Source of the DNA: Macrotis lagotis
Taxonomy: Eukaryota; Chordata; Mammalia; Peramelemorphia; Peramelidae
Length of the DNA stretch: 64,000 nt
Direction of reading: 5' to 3'
Assembly (NCBI RefSeq): GCF_037893015.1
Contig: NC_133658.1
Span: forward strand, 18,410,268-18,474,267
In this document: positions 39,545 through 52,080 of the stretch, piece after piece
Layout: the number at the start of each line of letters is the position of its first letter
Position numbering within the stretch: the first letter of the stretch is position 1
Position numbers and translations under genes: made by a program
Notes under the pieces: model-generated
The model's input: only the letters and a program-made list of their open reading frames with translations
What the model was told of the DNA's origin: nothing
Databases searched by the model: none

Positions 39545-39690
39545 AAATAATAGAATTTAGAACTATAAAGGACCTTAGAAATCATCTACTTTAACTTTGT
39601 CACTTTACAAATTAAAAAAAATGGGGTCCAGAGAAGTTATTGTTCAAAGTCACACAAGTAGTTAATATCAGAGAAAAAAAATTGAACCCA
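39545..39690 (+). mobile_element. CR1/L3-type fragment
   Basis: 'agaatttagaactataaagg', 'ccttagaaatcatctac' and 'ccagagaagttattg' in order. Confidence 0.45.
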
Positions 39691-39959
39691 GGTCATTTAT
39701 ATGGAAACAAGAATCATTATTCCATATCACAGTGAATGTCTTTATCACATCCCATCAGGGACTTGTCAACAATTGTTTAGATCCTCTATGCCTGTGGGGC
39801 CTGTCCCTCCCTTTGACTGAAGGATGGGAACCCCCCCTTCTATTTTTGGAAGGGAACCCAGACAAGATATCTCTTCATTTTTCACCTGGTGCACTCTTCT
39901 GGACGTTTCTAGCATTTCTCCATTCCAATTTCTTCCTCCAACTCTTTATTTTAACTTCC

Positions 39960-40120
39960 TTTTATATTTTGTTTTCCCCTAATTAGTTGGTAAGCTCCTT
40001 GTGGGTAGCGATTGTTTTTTTTTTTTAATTTTGATTTTCTTTGCTATCTCCAATTTGTAGTATACTGCCTGGCATATAATAGGTGCTTAAGAAATGTTTA
40101 TTGATCATCTGCTTGACTAT
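39960..40120 (+). mobile_element. L2 LINE 3' tail
   Basis: 'ttggtaagctccttgtgggta', 'tactgcctggcatataatagg' and 'tgcttaagaaatgtttattg', the standard L2 tail. Confidence 0.65.
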
Positions 40121-40599
40121 GCAGCCCACAAGGCTGACCCTTGAATATGGGAGTATGTGACATAGTGGACCCCAAGACCAGCACGCTCCTTACCATATGA
40201 CTACTACGTGGTTGATAAGGATGTTTGACTCTTAGGCAGTGTGGAGTGTTAATTTAAATTAAAATCCTTCTTTCTTGCCTATAGTCTCCCCACACACCAA
40301 CTTCAAAATGGAGCAAAGCCCCAGTTCTTCTCTGAATCCAGAACAAATAGGAGGTAATTCTGTAGCATGGTGCCTAATCATTTCTTCCTGTAGCTCAGTA
40401 GCAAAGAAGAAAATTCTAGCTAAGTACAGGTCTCTGCCTTGATCTGCCATGGTGAGTGAAAGATTCATTAATTATGTGTGGTCCAAGCATGGAAATTTAT
40501 TGTACGTTCACTGCAGGCCTTCATTATTCTTTCCCCCCTAGTGTCAGAGAAGACTATAACTCAACATAGAGAGTAAAAATATCTCACCTATTAGTTAGT

Positions 40600-40760
40600 G
40601 TCACTTATTGGAAAGCGGATGGCGTTTGAATTTCAGTCCTGACTTTTCCACTTATTATCGAAGTGACCCTGGGCAAATGGCCAACTTTCCTTGACTCCAT
40701 TTCCTTAACTGTAAATGAGGAGGTTGAGCCAGATGGTTCTAGAGGGTTCTGGGAAAATTC
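40600..40760 (+). mobile_element. MIR-type SINE
   Basis: 'gtgaccctgggcaaatgg', 'ttccttgactccatttcctt', 'aactgtaaatgagg'. Confidence 0.55.
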
Positions 40761-40884
40761 CATCTTTTCCAAGCCTTAGATTTTTCATCTGCATAATGAG
40801 GGGCTTTTATGAGACGCCCTCTAACTTTCCCCCTATCCCATGTGCATCATGATTGTTCTCTTTAGTCTTGTCCAGGATTGACAA

Positions 40885-41045
40885 TTCGATTTTTGAATTA
40901 GAAGAAATAAGTTCAAACCCAGGCTTTGCCATTTCTTACCTGTGTAACCTTGGGAAACTTATTTCTTCTCGTTTGTCCTTCTCTATAACAAAATATTCAG
41001 AGCTAGTGACCCCTAAAGTCTCTTGTAACTTATCACCTTTACTAA
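40885..41045 (+). mobile_element. MIR-type SINE
   Basis: 'aagttcaaacccaggctttgcc', 'gtgtaaccttgggaaac', 'ctataacaaaat'. Confidence 0.5.
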
Positions 41046-41499
41046 TCATTCCCTGGAGAAATCCATAAGCAGAGGAGTTGGGGAAACAAAGGACGATATG
41101 AGATAAGGTTTGAAGCTATAGGGGCATTTGGGTCCCAGAGGAACATTAGAACTCAACTCCCTATTTTTACAGATGCTAGACTTTAAATTCCCGTCCTCTG
41201 ACTGAATTCCACATAGCCCACTACACAGCAGGCTGGTCTTCAGTACTTTAGTCTTGTTCCAACTTGGGAGTAACTTCGCTCCTCATTAACACTTTCAGAA
41301 ATCACTATCTGATTTTCTTTTCTCTCCCACTTCTCTTCTAGGGTAACATCATTCAGAATTCTCCCCCTATTCTGATTGTGGAGGTTGTTTTCTACTAGCC
41401 TGCAGGTCATTCTCATTTTCATCTTTCTTCTCCAACCTTAATCTTGTCCTCCATTTTAGAGACTTTCTTTTATATGTGGTTGGCTTCCTAGTTAAGAAA

Positions 41500-42420
41500 A
41501 TTCTTTAAATTCTATGATTTGCTCCTTCACCCCAAGCAGAAACACTGAAATTCGAATATCTGACCATATCCTTCTTTCTTTTGGTCTCTCCTATCTATGC
41601 CTTCTATCAAGCCCAGATTATTACCCTGTTCTAGCCTTTCTTCCATTCAGAATCTTGACCATAGAGACAATGAAGTCAACTAGTCATTTTCCCTCTGTCT
41701 TACTGTTGTTTCCCCACTTTCTAAATCCCAACCTTGGAAGACTGCTACGATTCTTCTGCTCCCCTGCTAACCTTAACCCACCGAATAGCAAAAACTTGTA
41801 GTATACTAAATTGCCTTGGTTGTGGGACCTCCTCTATTGGCGTTCAGAGGGATAAGGTTTTTCACAGGCAAACTTCTAGAAAGGGTGCCTCCACTCCTCC
41901 TTACTTCATAATCCTTTGCAACCTAACTTAATTACTTAATTGAAACTGTTCCTCCAAGTTTATCAATGATTTCCTAACTGCTGAATCATATGGACTTTTC
42001 CAGTTCTCACTTTTCTTGACTTTTCTGCAGTATTTACCCCTGGTGACCATCTTCTGATTCTAGCTGCCATCTCCTCTTTGAGTTTTTTGTTGGTTTGGTT
42101 TTGCAAGGCAATAGGGTTATGTAACTTGGTCAAGGTCACACAGCTAGGTAATTATTAAGTGTCTGAGGCCCGATGTGAACTCAGGACCTCCTGACTCCAG
42201 GGCTGGTAGTCTATCCACTGCACCACCTAGCTTCCCATTCCACCTAGCTGCTCCTCTTTGAGTTTCTATGACTCTGCTCCATCCTGTTCTCTTCATACCT
42301 ATCTGGCCAATCCTCCTCGGACTCTTGTGTTGGATCATTGTCCATGCCCCAACCTTTATATCCAAGGGTATTTCAGGTTCTGAACCTGACTAGAGTCCAT
42401 TTTCTCTCTAGTCTCTCTCT
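41500..42420 (+). mobile_element. L2 LINE, more 5' part, split by a SINE
   Basis: Ordered blocks 'cttaattgaaactgttcctcc', 'caagtttatcaatgatttcc', 'cagttctcacttttcttgac', 'ctgcagtatttacccctgg' and, after the SINE, 'actctgctccatcctgttctc' match the L2 region upstream of that kept at 38.4-39.5 kb. Confidence 0.55.
42083..42236 (-). mobile_element. WSINE1-like SINE inside L2
   Basis: Antisense: 'ttttgcaaggcaatagggtt' to 'gcaccacctagcttccc'. The L2 words 'cctctttgagttt' occur on both sides (42,071 and 42,253), consistent with a target-site duplication with a short extra stretch. Confidence 0.88.
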
Positions 42421-42879
42421 TGATGGTCTCATCAACCTTCCATGAATGTAATGCTCATCTGATGCATGCCAGAGTCTTATGATTGATAGTTGAATTTAAT
42501 CCAGCCATAATTACTTACTAGCTACAATTAGGTGGCTTGGTGGATAGAGTTTTAGATGTGGAATTAGGAAGAACAGAGCAGGGTTAATAATGTCATCTAT
42601 CTTATTGATTTTGTTGTTAAGATCAAATGAGATTATATCTGTAAAACAGCTTAACAACTTTAAATCATTGTGGAAATGCTAATTATTAATGTTGTTGTTA
42701 CTGAGGTTATTAGCTTGTGACTCTGTTGAGTCTCAGTTTCTTATCTGTAAAGTAGGCATAGAAATAATAGCTCCCTCACAGGGCTGTTGTGAAGATCAAA
42801 TGAGCTACCAGAGTGGAAGCCCTTTGCTAGCTAGTGCTACTATTAGATTAGAAAAATTCATAGTACATTTATTAGGTGA

Positions 42880-43010
42880 AATTATTCCTCTTCCTCTTTT
42901 AATTTGTGAATTTCTTGAGTACAGAGACTGTCTCATCCTTTTCTTTCTAGTCCAGCACTTAGTAAAGTGTCTGACATTGACTAATAAATGTTTATTGATG
43001 CCTATGTAAA
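42880..43010 (+). mobile_element. L2 LINE 3' tail
   Basis: 'tgaatttcttgagtacagagac', 'tccagcacttagtaaagtg', 'ctaataaatgtttattgatg'. Confidence 0.65.
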
Positions 43011-44029
43011 AGGTACTAGGCTTGGACACACAGAAATTCAGTTCAACAGACACCAGCTGAGTCCAGAGCACTTAGGAAAGTTTAGCTAAGATCCCAGTGA
43101 TATTCTCAGGAAGTTTCCAATTCAGTGACAGAATAAATCTGTAAACAATTTTAGTGCAGTTACTTAGCTGTGTGACAGTAGGTAGATCACTTCACCTTTT
43201 TTTTTGCCTCCTTTTGTTTCCTCATTTGCAAAATCAAAGTTTGAAGCTAGGTGATGAGTTCCTTTCCATCTCTCAATCTGTAACCTTATACATTTCCCAA
43301 GTCCTCCCTATCCCAAACAGTTAAAATTGGAAGGTTTAAATAGCTTGATGGAGGACCTAGAAACAAAGGTTTCCCAGACTAGCATGCCTCACAAGTCTTT
43401 CTCCTACTCATTTCTCCCATTTTCCCAGGGAAAGGGTTTTTCTTATCTAGCTCCTTATATTCAGAATATTCTACTTCTTAGGCTATCCTGACTATAAACT
43501 TCCCAGCCCACTCTCCTCCCCTCTCTGTATAATTGCTTATGGGTGTCTGGAGCAAATCCTCTTAGTTCTTTAAGCCTCTGTTGTCTGTTGTCTGAAAGGG
43601 GTGGGCTAAATGATCTTGAATAATTCTTCAAAGTCCAAATCAGTGATCCTAGAAACCTGTGGCCTAAGCAAGGTCAGCCTCTTGACTGAAATGGGAGAGA
43701 AGACCTGACTCAGATTCTCTTCACTGAGGCTCTGAACTTCTGGTCCTTTGTAAAAGGATCCTGGTAGTCTCAGTGTTGACCTGGTTGGGGTATTATGAGA
43801 AATGTTCTTGGCTTTGTGACCCTTGAAAAAACATGAGCTGTCATTATTATGAACCATTTGGGGAGATGAACTCTATTTTCAAGGGGGAATAACAAAGCAT
43901 TTAAGGGCCTAGGAGAGGAAAGATGGTTTAGGTTTTTCAGAAGAAAGATTGTGGGGAATGGGGTGGGGGTGACTGTACCCAATGGAGCATTTGGATCTAT
44001 TGGCCTCCTCCCTTTTTCTTCCTCCTTAG

Positions 44030-44176
44030 TTGCATTCTCCCTCCCTTTCCTTGCATCCTCTCTCTTACCCTCCCATTCTCTGCATCCTCCCTCCTTCCCT
44101 CCATTTCCCTGCATCAATCCATCCTCCCTTTCCCTGCATCAATCCATCCTCCCTCCCTCCCTTTCCCTGCATCAAT
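44030..44176. repeat. CT-rich minisatellite (ccctttccctgcatcaatccatcc-type units)
   Basis: At least three units ending 'tttccctgcatcaat' near 44,101-44,176, preceded by more diverged 'ccctccctttccttgcatc' units. Confidence 0.85.
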
Positions 44177-44374
44177 GAGTTGGTGCCAACCTCTGCAACC
44201 CTGCTTTCCATTACTGCAGCTTTTAAATCTCTCTGACAGCTACTGCAGCTGGCTCTTTATTAGTCCAATAACTCTGGCTGGGGCTGGCTCCAGGTAAATT
44301 TAGAACAGGGTGGGAGCGAAAGTTGTGAGCTTCTGGTGCCGCAGCCCCTTCTGCAGCCTGATCTGAGCCATTAC

Positions 44375-44505
44375 CCCGGCTTTGAATCCAGCCTCTTCCA
44401 CCTTGCAATTGTGGGACTATCCTGGGCCTCTGTTTTCTCATTTGTAAAAAATGAGGGAGGTTCAGCTAGAGGACTATTCCCAGGTCTGAGTCTATGATGC
44501 TTAAT
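44375..44505 (+). mobile_element. MIR-type SINE
   Basis: 'tttgaatccagcctcttcc', 'gggcctctgttttctcattt', 'gtaaaaaatgaggg'. Confidence 0.6.
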
Positions 44506-44861
44506 TTTCACACATCTGAGGTATTGGGGCAACATATTGCTGCCCTGCATCTTATGCTTGGACATACGGGATTGCGATGAGGACTAGTAATAATGGGAAT
44601 TCTCGTATTATTAAGATATTAACTATAACATTGGAAAAACCTATGGGTCATTTAACTGAACCCCCCTCAATTTTACAGATCCAATCCAAAAAGGGTCACT
44701 GAGGTCCAAGATGTCCTAGATTAGGTTTGTACTCAGGTCTTTCAACTCCAAATGCAATTCGGATCCTACAGAAACCATTAGGATTCAGTTATTTGTTTCT
44801 TGAGCCCTCACCCAATACTTTGGGCATGGGCAGTGGGGGTGGGGAGAGAACCTTTGGTGTC

Positions 44862-44930
44862 TTACTATTTTTTTGCAAGGCAATGGGGTTAAGTAACTTG
44901 CCCAAGGTCACCCACAGCTAAGGAAGTGTT
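44862..44930 (-). mobile_element. WSINE1-like SINE, tail half only
   Basis: 'ttttttgcaaggcaatgggg' to 'cacagctaagg'. The head half is missing and the sequence passes into a 9 bp hairpin. Confidence 0.75.
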
Positions 44931-45004
44931 GTGTCTATATACAACACTTCGGGGTTATTTGTATTTATTAGCTTTATAATTCTTCTACAAATACATTTAC
45001 ACAA

Positions 45005-45043
45005 ATATCCCACCCCCACCCCCACCCCCACCCCCACACACAT
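45005..45043. repeat. (CCCCCA)n microsatellite
   Basis: Five ccccca units then cacaca. Confidence 0.9.
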
Positions 45044-45129
45044 ACTTTTGGTCTCTGCAATGGAATGGGAGTTTTCTTGAGCAAAGAAACAATTTCACTT
45101 GTTTTTGCATATTGCACATAATTTGCAGC

Positions 45130-45335
45130 CTCAGAAAATGACTAGCTGTGTGAACTGGAAAAGTCACTTAACCGCTGTTCATCTCCTTTCTTCAACTCTA
45201 AAATAAGGATAAAAGAACCTCTCTCCCAGGGTTGTGAAAATCAAATGAGATCATAACTGTAAAATGTTAGCACAATAAAAACCACTCTATATATGTGAGC
45301 TATTATGAATAGAGCTATTATTATCTAATTAATAA
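45130..45335 (+). mobile_element. MIR/THER1-type SINE
   Basis: 'gactagctgtgtgaactgg', 'aaaagtcacttaaccgctg', 'cagggttgtgaaaatcaaatg' and the 'ctattatgaatagagctatt' 3' region. Confidence 0.6.
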
Positions 45336-46504
45336 ATGTTTGCTGAATGATTGACCAGGGTGTTAAGGAAAATAGAAGCTTAACATAGCTATAACATAGC
45401 ATTTAACTCTGATGTAACTATAATATAAGAAAACTAGTTGTAGGAAATGGAAATATTTATTCTGTACAAGAGAAGATTTGGGGATTAGGAGCAGTGAGAG
45501 CAGACTTTGAGCACTGGAAAGGGTGTGGAGAAGAGGGATCTCTTTTGTCCCTCTTTAATGGAAGAGATGAAGGAAGAGTAATCATTGGAGAAAGAAGAGT
45601 TTGACTCAATGGAAGATGGCTTGGGGTTGTGGGGAGCTCCCTTCCATGCAATGAGAGGTCGAATGATTACCTCTTTGCCTGGTGGAGGGACACCGAAGAG
45701 ATTTCTGATCTGGCATGAGCTGAACAAAGGTTTTGGGGGGTCCCTCCTAACTCTGAGATTCCATGGTCTCTGCCCTTTTGGAGATTATAGTCCAGTAGGG
45801 GTAACCTCGAGCAGTGGAGTCTCACTCCAGTAGAATTGGGGCCACTGATAGTACTTTGTGGGCTGCCTATTGGCTTAATTTTCAAATGCAATTTTATTTA
45901 TGTTTCATTGTAATTTTATTTATTTTCTTAAATATTTCCCAGTTACATTGAAATGTGATTTGGGGATCCATGGGAAATGTTTCAAGCCACATGCTCCCCA
46001 CCAGCAGTGTCTATGACACCACTGATCTACAAGATGGGGAATCCCCAAGGAGTCAGACTGTATTTCAGTTCCCCCTGTCCCCCCCAACTTAAGATCCCTG
46101 GTCCAAATACTAGTTCACACAGTAGCATAGCCTGGAAATACTGCTAAATAGATTTGGCCACTTAAACCAAAGTAGATATCTCTTTGAAAACATAATATAA
46201 AGGGGAGATGGGGGAAAATAGAATTTTTAATGGATTCTAATGGATTTTAAATTAGCATGTTATTTTGACTGGGAATTTTCCACTAATAAGATGTACAAGT
46301 GGAAGCAGAAGAATTTCCCAACAATTAAAATTAATCTAAATATTGTCCTCTTTTCTGGATTTGTACCAATTACTTTATTTGTAAATCAATAAGAAGCAAG
46401 CTCCAACAGGGCTAATTAGTGTATAACCTAACCATGATCGTTAATCCAGCCCAGAGTCCTGGGAGAAAAGGAGAACAAAAACCTATGAAATTAAATGTTA
46501 AACA

Positions 46505-46649
46505 CAAATGGGAATGGGGAGAGATCAAGTTAGAGGAGAGAGAAGGGAGGAGGAAGGAGAAGGAGAACAAGAGGGATGGAGGGAGACAGAGCCAGAGACA
46601 GGGTGAGATAAAATTAGAGGATAGACAGACAGACATACAAAGAGAAAGA

Positions 46650-46650
<1 letters not shown>
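46505..46650. repeat. Purine-rich low-complexity tract
   Basis: A/G-rich with gaga and agacag units over about 145 bp, adjoining the next repeat. Confidence 0.75.

Positions 46651-46721
<71 letters not shown>
46651..46721. repeat. (TG)n(AG)n compound microsatellite
   Basis: Twenty tg units, then about fifteen ag units. Confidence 0.97.
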
Positions 46722-46724
<3 letters not shown>

Positions 46725-47879
46725 AGATAAAATAGACAAAGAGGAGCATAAAGACAGAAATAGGGAAACTTAAAAGACAGTAAAAGAGACAAAAAGTCAA
46801 AGGAAAAAAATAGAGAAGAGACACAAAGAGAGATTCATAGATACATATCTGTCCATTTTGTTGAAAGTCAATTTTAGCAGTCATAAGCAGAAATATAATG
46901 ACATGTGTCATTCTCAGAGTTGAAGTGGTGCCCACGTTCCTATTAATAGATCCCTAATTTTCCATGCACCAGCAGTTAGTAGTGGGCGCGCATTTTATTT
47001 CACCCTCAAACATAGGAAAGCTACGATTTGGAAAAAAAAAGAAACAACCAGCATGATGGGCTAATATCATGACCTTATCTCTGTGAGCTATTTACATTGG
47101 TAAAACATCTTTCTTTTCCCCAGAGCCCCTACTTGCCCCCCAATTTAATTTCTTCACAAAAAATTGCCAAGAGGACAAGTTCTTTAAGTCCCCCTACAAA
47201 AGAAGGATGATTCAAAAAGATAAAATGACTTTCTTATCACATCCATAGTCAGTGATAGAGTATACCTAAGGATCCCAGGTACCTAGTACCCTTCACTGTA
47301 TTATCCACTGATGTCAACATTATCCCAAAATATGGAACAATAAAGACAATAATCAGAGTGTGACTGGTATGGAATGAGATTAGCCCTTGCTTGGAAGTCA
47401 GGAGACCTGCCTGGTGGTTTGCAGGATCAAAGATTAGGCAATTAAAAGGATGTTAAACATGATACAACCTTTTCTCAAGAAATGAGGAAACTGAGGTTCA
47501 GGGAGGTAAACTCATAAATGATGGAGAGGGGATTTAATCTGAGGTCATCTGACTTTGTACCTAGTTCTTTTACTTGCTCTTTGTGTTTTGGGCAAGTTAG
47601 TTAATATCAATGAGCCTGGACTTCCAAATATTCCTGACAAGTCATGGAGTGGAATCCCAACAATGGCAGTTTAAGCTGGAATATAAGTAAGGTTTAAGAC
47701 TCTTTGTAGAGCCAGTCAGTGGGACCTAGAGATCTGTCACTCAAAAGGCTTCAGAGGTCAGCCAATAAAATAGATATTTCTGTCCCTCTGCCAGCAACAG
47801 ACATTATCTGTATGACACATCATCTTCAGGATTATCCATACTCCCTTGTCCCCTTGCAGTTTTCTATGCATCTGCAGCA

Positions 47880-48130
47880 GTGTGGCTTGAGCAGAGGAAT
47901 AGAGTTTGGGGTCTGAATCAGGAAGACTCATCTTTCTGAGTTCAAATTTGGCTTCACTTACTAGCAGTTTGACCCTTGGTGAACTACTTAAAGCTATTTG
48001 TCTGTTTTCTTATCTCTAAAATGAACTGGGGAAGGAAATGGCAAAACACTCCAGGATCTTTGCCAAGAAAAGCCTAAATGGGGGCATGAAGAGTCAGACG
48101 TGATTGAAACCATTGAACAAACAGCAACAA
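47880..48130 (+). mobile_element. MAR1-like CORE-SINE
   Basis: 'gtctgaatcaggaagactc', 'ctctaaaatgaactggggaagg', 'ggatctttgccaagaaaagcc', 'gacgtgattgaaaccattg'. Confidence 0.75.
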
Positions 48131-48239
48131 CAAGCAGTATTTCTCACCAAGATTTTCCTCCCATTTTTTTTTAACACGACCTCCCCTAACATGCAATACA
48201 CACAGGCATCTGGATGAAGCATTGGAAATGGAAAAGAAA

Positions 48240-48410
48240 AGAGCATGGCAACAGCACAAAATTTGAATTCAAAAGAGCAGGATTCAAATTTCATTTCTGT
48301 TCCTATCTTGGACACGGTAGCGAGTCCTTTAAGCCTCAGTTTCTTCCTGTATAATAAAGGCCATGGTTGACTAGTTGATCACTAAGTTCTCTTGACTCTA
48401 TACGCTTTCT
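48240..48410 (+). mobile_element. MIR-type SINE
   Basis: 'gattcaaatttcatttctg', 'taagcctcagtttcttcctg', 'taataaaggccatgg'. Confidence 0.55.
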
Positions 48411-48489
48411 GCTCCTGTGTCCCTATTCCATATGCGGTAAGTGCTCAGTACAAAGGACTGGAGATATTAGATGGTAGATTTTGGGTAAG

Positions 48490-49040
48490 AAAAAGAGAAA
48501 AGTCCAGTTTGGCCGAATCATAAAGTGGGGTGAAGTAATGTCCAGTGAGGTTAGAAGTGGAGGTGAAAGATACCTTGTGAAGGGATCTCATATGTAAATG
48601 TAGGATTTAAAAGTTTATCCTAGAGGCAACAAGGAAATTTAAAGTAGGGAAGTGACATGACAAGATATGGGCCTAAGCGGAATGACTTTAGTTGTGTGGA
48701 GAATAGATGAATAGGAAGAAATATTAGGCCAAGAGATCATTTAGGAGCCCATTGTGATCATTTAAGTGAGAGGTAATGAGGGATGGAATTAAACTGGTAG
48801 TGGTAGAATGAGGGGAGATAGGAGGTCATGTGTGAGATTTACTATGAAGGTAGAGATGGTAAGATTTGGTAACTGATCTACATATATTGGGAAAGGGCAA
48901 GTAAGGAGTTGATGACGATGCAGCAGTTATGGAAAAATAGTGATATCTTTTCCAGAAATAGGGAATTTTGGCAAAAGATGATATTTTTTTTCTTTTAGAT
49001 TCTTCTGGACATCTACTTTGAAATATCTAGGCAGTAACTG
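48490..49040 (-). mobile_element. L2 LINE fragment (antisense)
   Basis: 'gtttatcctagaggcaacaagg', 'gaagtgacatgacaagat', 'cccattgtgatcatttaag', 'gagaggtaatgagggatgg' and 'agatttggtaactgatc' follow the antisense L2 order. Confidence 0.65.
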
Positions 49041-49254
49041 ATAATACAGGGTATATATCTTTTACCAAGCTTACCAACTTTTCCCCAATTTCTCTTATAA
49101 ATTTTTGGTGAATTAGTTTAAAAGGTTGTTATGTTGTTTAAAGTTGAAGCAAGGGAATGAGGGGTCATCAACAATAAAATTAACTCAGATGAATATATTT
49201 CTTTGTCCCCAGGAATTCTTCAAGGCAAATGGTCCAAATATCATCACCACTTTT

Positions 49255-49410
49255 AACAATTATGAAAACTGAGGCTCAGGGAGGCCAATAAACTTGCTCC
49301 CCTGTCATAGAGTTGGTGTCAGGGCGCAGTAAAACTGCAAGGTGTCTGAGCTGGGATTTAGAATTGAAGTCTTCTACCTTCATTCCAGTTTTCTTTTCAC
49401 TATGCCACAC
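49255..49410 (-). mobile_element. MIR-type SINE
   Basis: 'gaaaactgaggctcaggg', 'gtctgagctgggatttagaa', 'cttttcactatgcca'. Confidence 0.55.
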
Positions 49411-51169
49411 TGAAAGAAAGTCAAACTTAAAAAAAAAAATCGACCAGACTTTATTAGGGGATTTCATAGGACCCAAAATGGATGCTTATGGTTGGATATA
49501 AAGTGAAGAGGGTTGAGGGCATTTGACCTATTTGGTGCTGTTCATACCAGACCCTTCCAATCCTATGCAGTCCCACCTGGAGTGCCCTGAGGTCAGTCTA
49601 TTAGGTAGATTTGTGGCTATGAAAGGGAACATGTTACCCTTTAGAAAGAAATGTCACCTTTGATTGAGTCATGGTTCTCTAGCATATAAATTGTTCTTGG
49701 TTATGACCCTGCGGAAACCTGCTAACTGTAATACCTCAGGTGAGGGATGATGAAGACCTAAAGGAAGCTTATAGTCATGTAAATAGATTAAAGGGGCTGA
49801 TATGGACATTATTTGTAGAGCTATAATTGCCCAGACTTTGTAACCAATTGGATAAGAGAGATTAAAAAAAAGTAAAGAGACAAGGATTTCAAACCTGGAT
49901 GCCTGGAAGGATGGAAGTTCCCTGGACAAGTTAGGAATGAATGAATGAATGACTGAAAAATAACTTCTAAATACTGAAAACGTATGAAATACATAGGATG
50001 AGGCATGTAGGAAAAGTTTGTGGAATAAGTTAAAGGTGGGAATACTAGGAGGAGCTAGAGACTTTGGATGACTTTGTTGCTTTTGACTTTCTTGACCTGA
50101 GTTTTACTTTCTACCAATGGGTCTCCTAATAGTCCCATGACCCTGGGAGACTATGGACATATGATACAGAGGTGAAGACAAAATCCTTTGCAGACTGCTA
50201 ATCACAAAGGGAAAGGCAATTCTAAAAATAATCAAACTCTGATGATGTGTCCTTTTGGAGGGTGGTAGTAATGAAGAAGCCACCACCATAGAGGTGGCTC
50301 TCAACCCTCCAAATATCACTGGGGTGGGATTTGCTTTCTAATTGTAATTCTCCATCTGTTCCACTGGTGTGGTGAACTCAGGGGCTGACTTCGATAAGCT
50401 TTTCCTAGGAGTGTGGTAATGATAATTTATAAGCCTGATTAACAATAAGTCAGTGCCCAGGATATTTACTCTCAGGTTATGGTGACAACAGATGATAGAA
50501 GAGGTGGGAAAAGGGATACATCTGTTTGGAGGCCAGTTTCAATTTTTATGGCAAAAATCTAAAAAAGCTTTTTCTTCTGGGTGCATTCTATTAGTGTTAT
50601 CTATAACTGTCTGTTCCTTCAGAGAAAGATTCCAACTTTATTCTGAATCACACTGAGCAACAGCTAATTTTCTTTTACTGGAGAAGGGAGTTTTCATTTT
50701 TATTAACAGGTAGATATACAGCACTGTATATCAGAGGATCAACATGTCATTCCTGACCTCTTAGATTCTTAAGACTTAGAGGGTTTTTATGAGGTAGAAA
50801 AGAAGTAACAGAATAAGATCTTAGTCTCAAAGACCATCCAGCCCAGGGGTTTTTAATCTTTTGTTTTTCTGTGTTATGGATGGACTCTTTTGATAGTGTG
50901 GTAAAGCCAGTCTATTATCTCCTTCGCTGAATCTAACTCTTTTCAACTTCTTTGCCATTCCACTTCTGCCACTGTGTCCAGTTCCATTCTGATAATTTTA
51001 TGAGACAGAGACATGGAATCAAAAAGGTTCAAAGTTGACTGGATCTCAGGGGCCACCTTCCACAGGAAGACTCTCTAAGTTCCCCAAAGTTTCCAGTGCC
51101 TCCCCCCATAACTTGGGTGTATTCTATATGGGCTTATGGATGTACAGACTTTAAGAATCCTTAGGGCAG

Positions 51170-51295
51170 GGTTATTATCAATTTTCATGTTTGATAGGTG
51201 TTATTTCTTGTTTGTCTTTATATCCCAAGGACATAGTACAGAGCTTAACACAGAGCAGATCTATTTACTAAATGTTTATTGAATGGCATCTGTTT
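51170..51295 (+). mobile_element. L2 LINE 3' tail
   Basis: 'tatcccaaggacatagtac', 'cttaacacagagcagatc', 'aaatgtttattgaatgg'. Confidence 0.5.
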
Positions 51296-51458
51296 TGATG
51301 CCTTCAGCTGAAATTGGAAAGTTAGGAGGAAAAAAAGGGAGCTTAGGGAGAAATAGATGGAGTTTGAGTTGCTGAACTTGAGATCCCAGCATCATAGAAT
51401 TATAAGTTAAAATAGCAACAACAAAGCAACACAATAATGACAACAATAATGTAACAAT

Positions 51459-51710
51459 AGGGCAATTAGGTGGTGTAGACAGAGCACTGATCCTGGAGTC
51501 AGGAGATCGTACCTTGCCTTTAGACACTTACTCAGATACTTACATGACTCTGGGTAAGTCACTTAACCCTTTTGTCTTGGTTTCTTCATCTGTAAAATGA
51601 GCTGGAGAAGAAAATGGCAAACCACTAAAATACCTCTGGCAAGAAAACCCCAAATAACGTCATCAAGTTCAGACACGACTGAAATGACTGAACAACGCCC
51701 TAACAACAAA
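51459..51710 (+). mobile_element. MAR1-like CORE-SINE, nearly full length
   Basis: Head 'gggcaattaggtggtgtag', core 'tctgtaaaatgagctggag', 3' module 'ctctggcaagaaaacccc' to 'gaaatgactgaacaac'. Confidence 0.85.
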
Positions 51711-51837
51711 CAAGCATTTTGGGGATACTTCGGTTTTGCAAAGTGTTTTACAAATATCTCATCCTTGCAATGACCCTAGGAAGTAGTGCTTAAAGGCTAT
51801 TAGAAATTATCAAGTTGTACACTCTGATTTTATTCAT

Positions 51838-51962
51838 TTATATATATATATATTTATATATACTTTATATACAATATATTTTATATATTTATATATCTCT
51901 ATATATTATATATAATATATTATATATATTTTTTATATCTATAATTATTTTATATATTATTT
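51838..51962. repeat. AT-rich (TA)n-like tract
   Basis: About 125 bp of almost only A and T, with many tatata runs. Confidence 0.9.
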
Positions 51963-51964
51963 AA

Positions 51965-52080
51965 CCTCAGACTGAAGTTAAATGATTGCCCATGATCACA
52001 CGGCTATATTATGTATCTGAGGTGAGTTTCAAATTAAGATTTTCCTGATTCTTAAATCCAGGGTACCCTCTATTGCTCCC
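51965..52080 (-). mobile_element. SINE fragment of the CORE/MIR group
   Basis: 'gattgcccatgatcacacggc', 'gtttcaaattaagattttcc', 'ctctattgctccc'. Confidence 0.5.

Noticed and set aside
41514-41801. 95-codon open frame
   Set aside because: It lies within an old L2 copy and does not follow the LINE reading frame.
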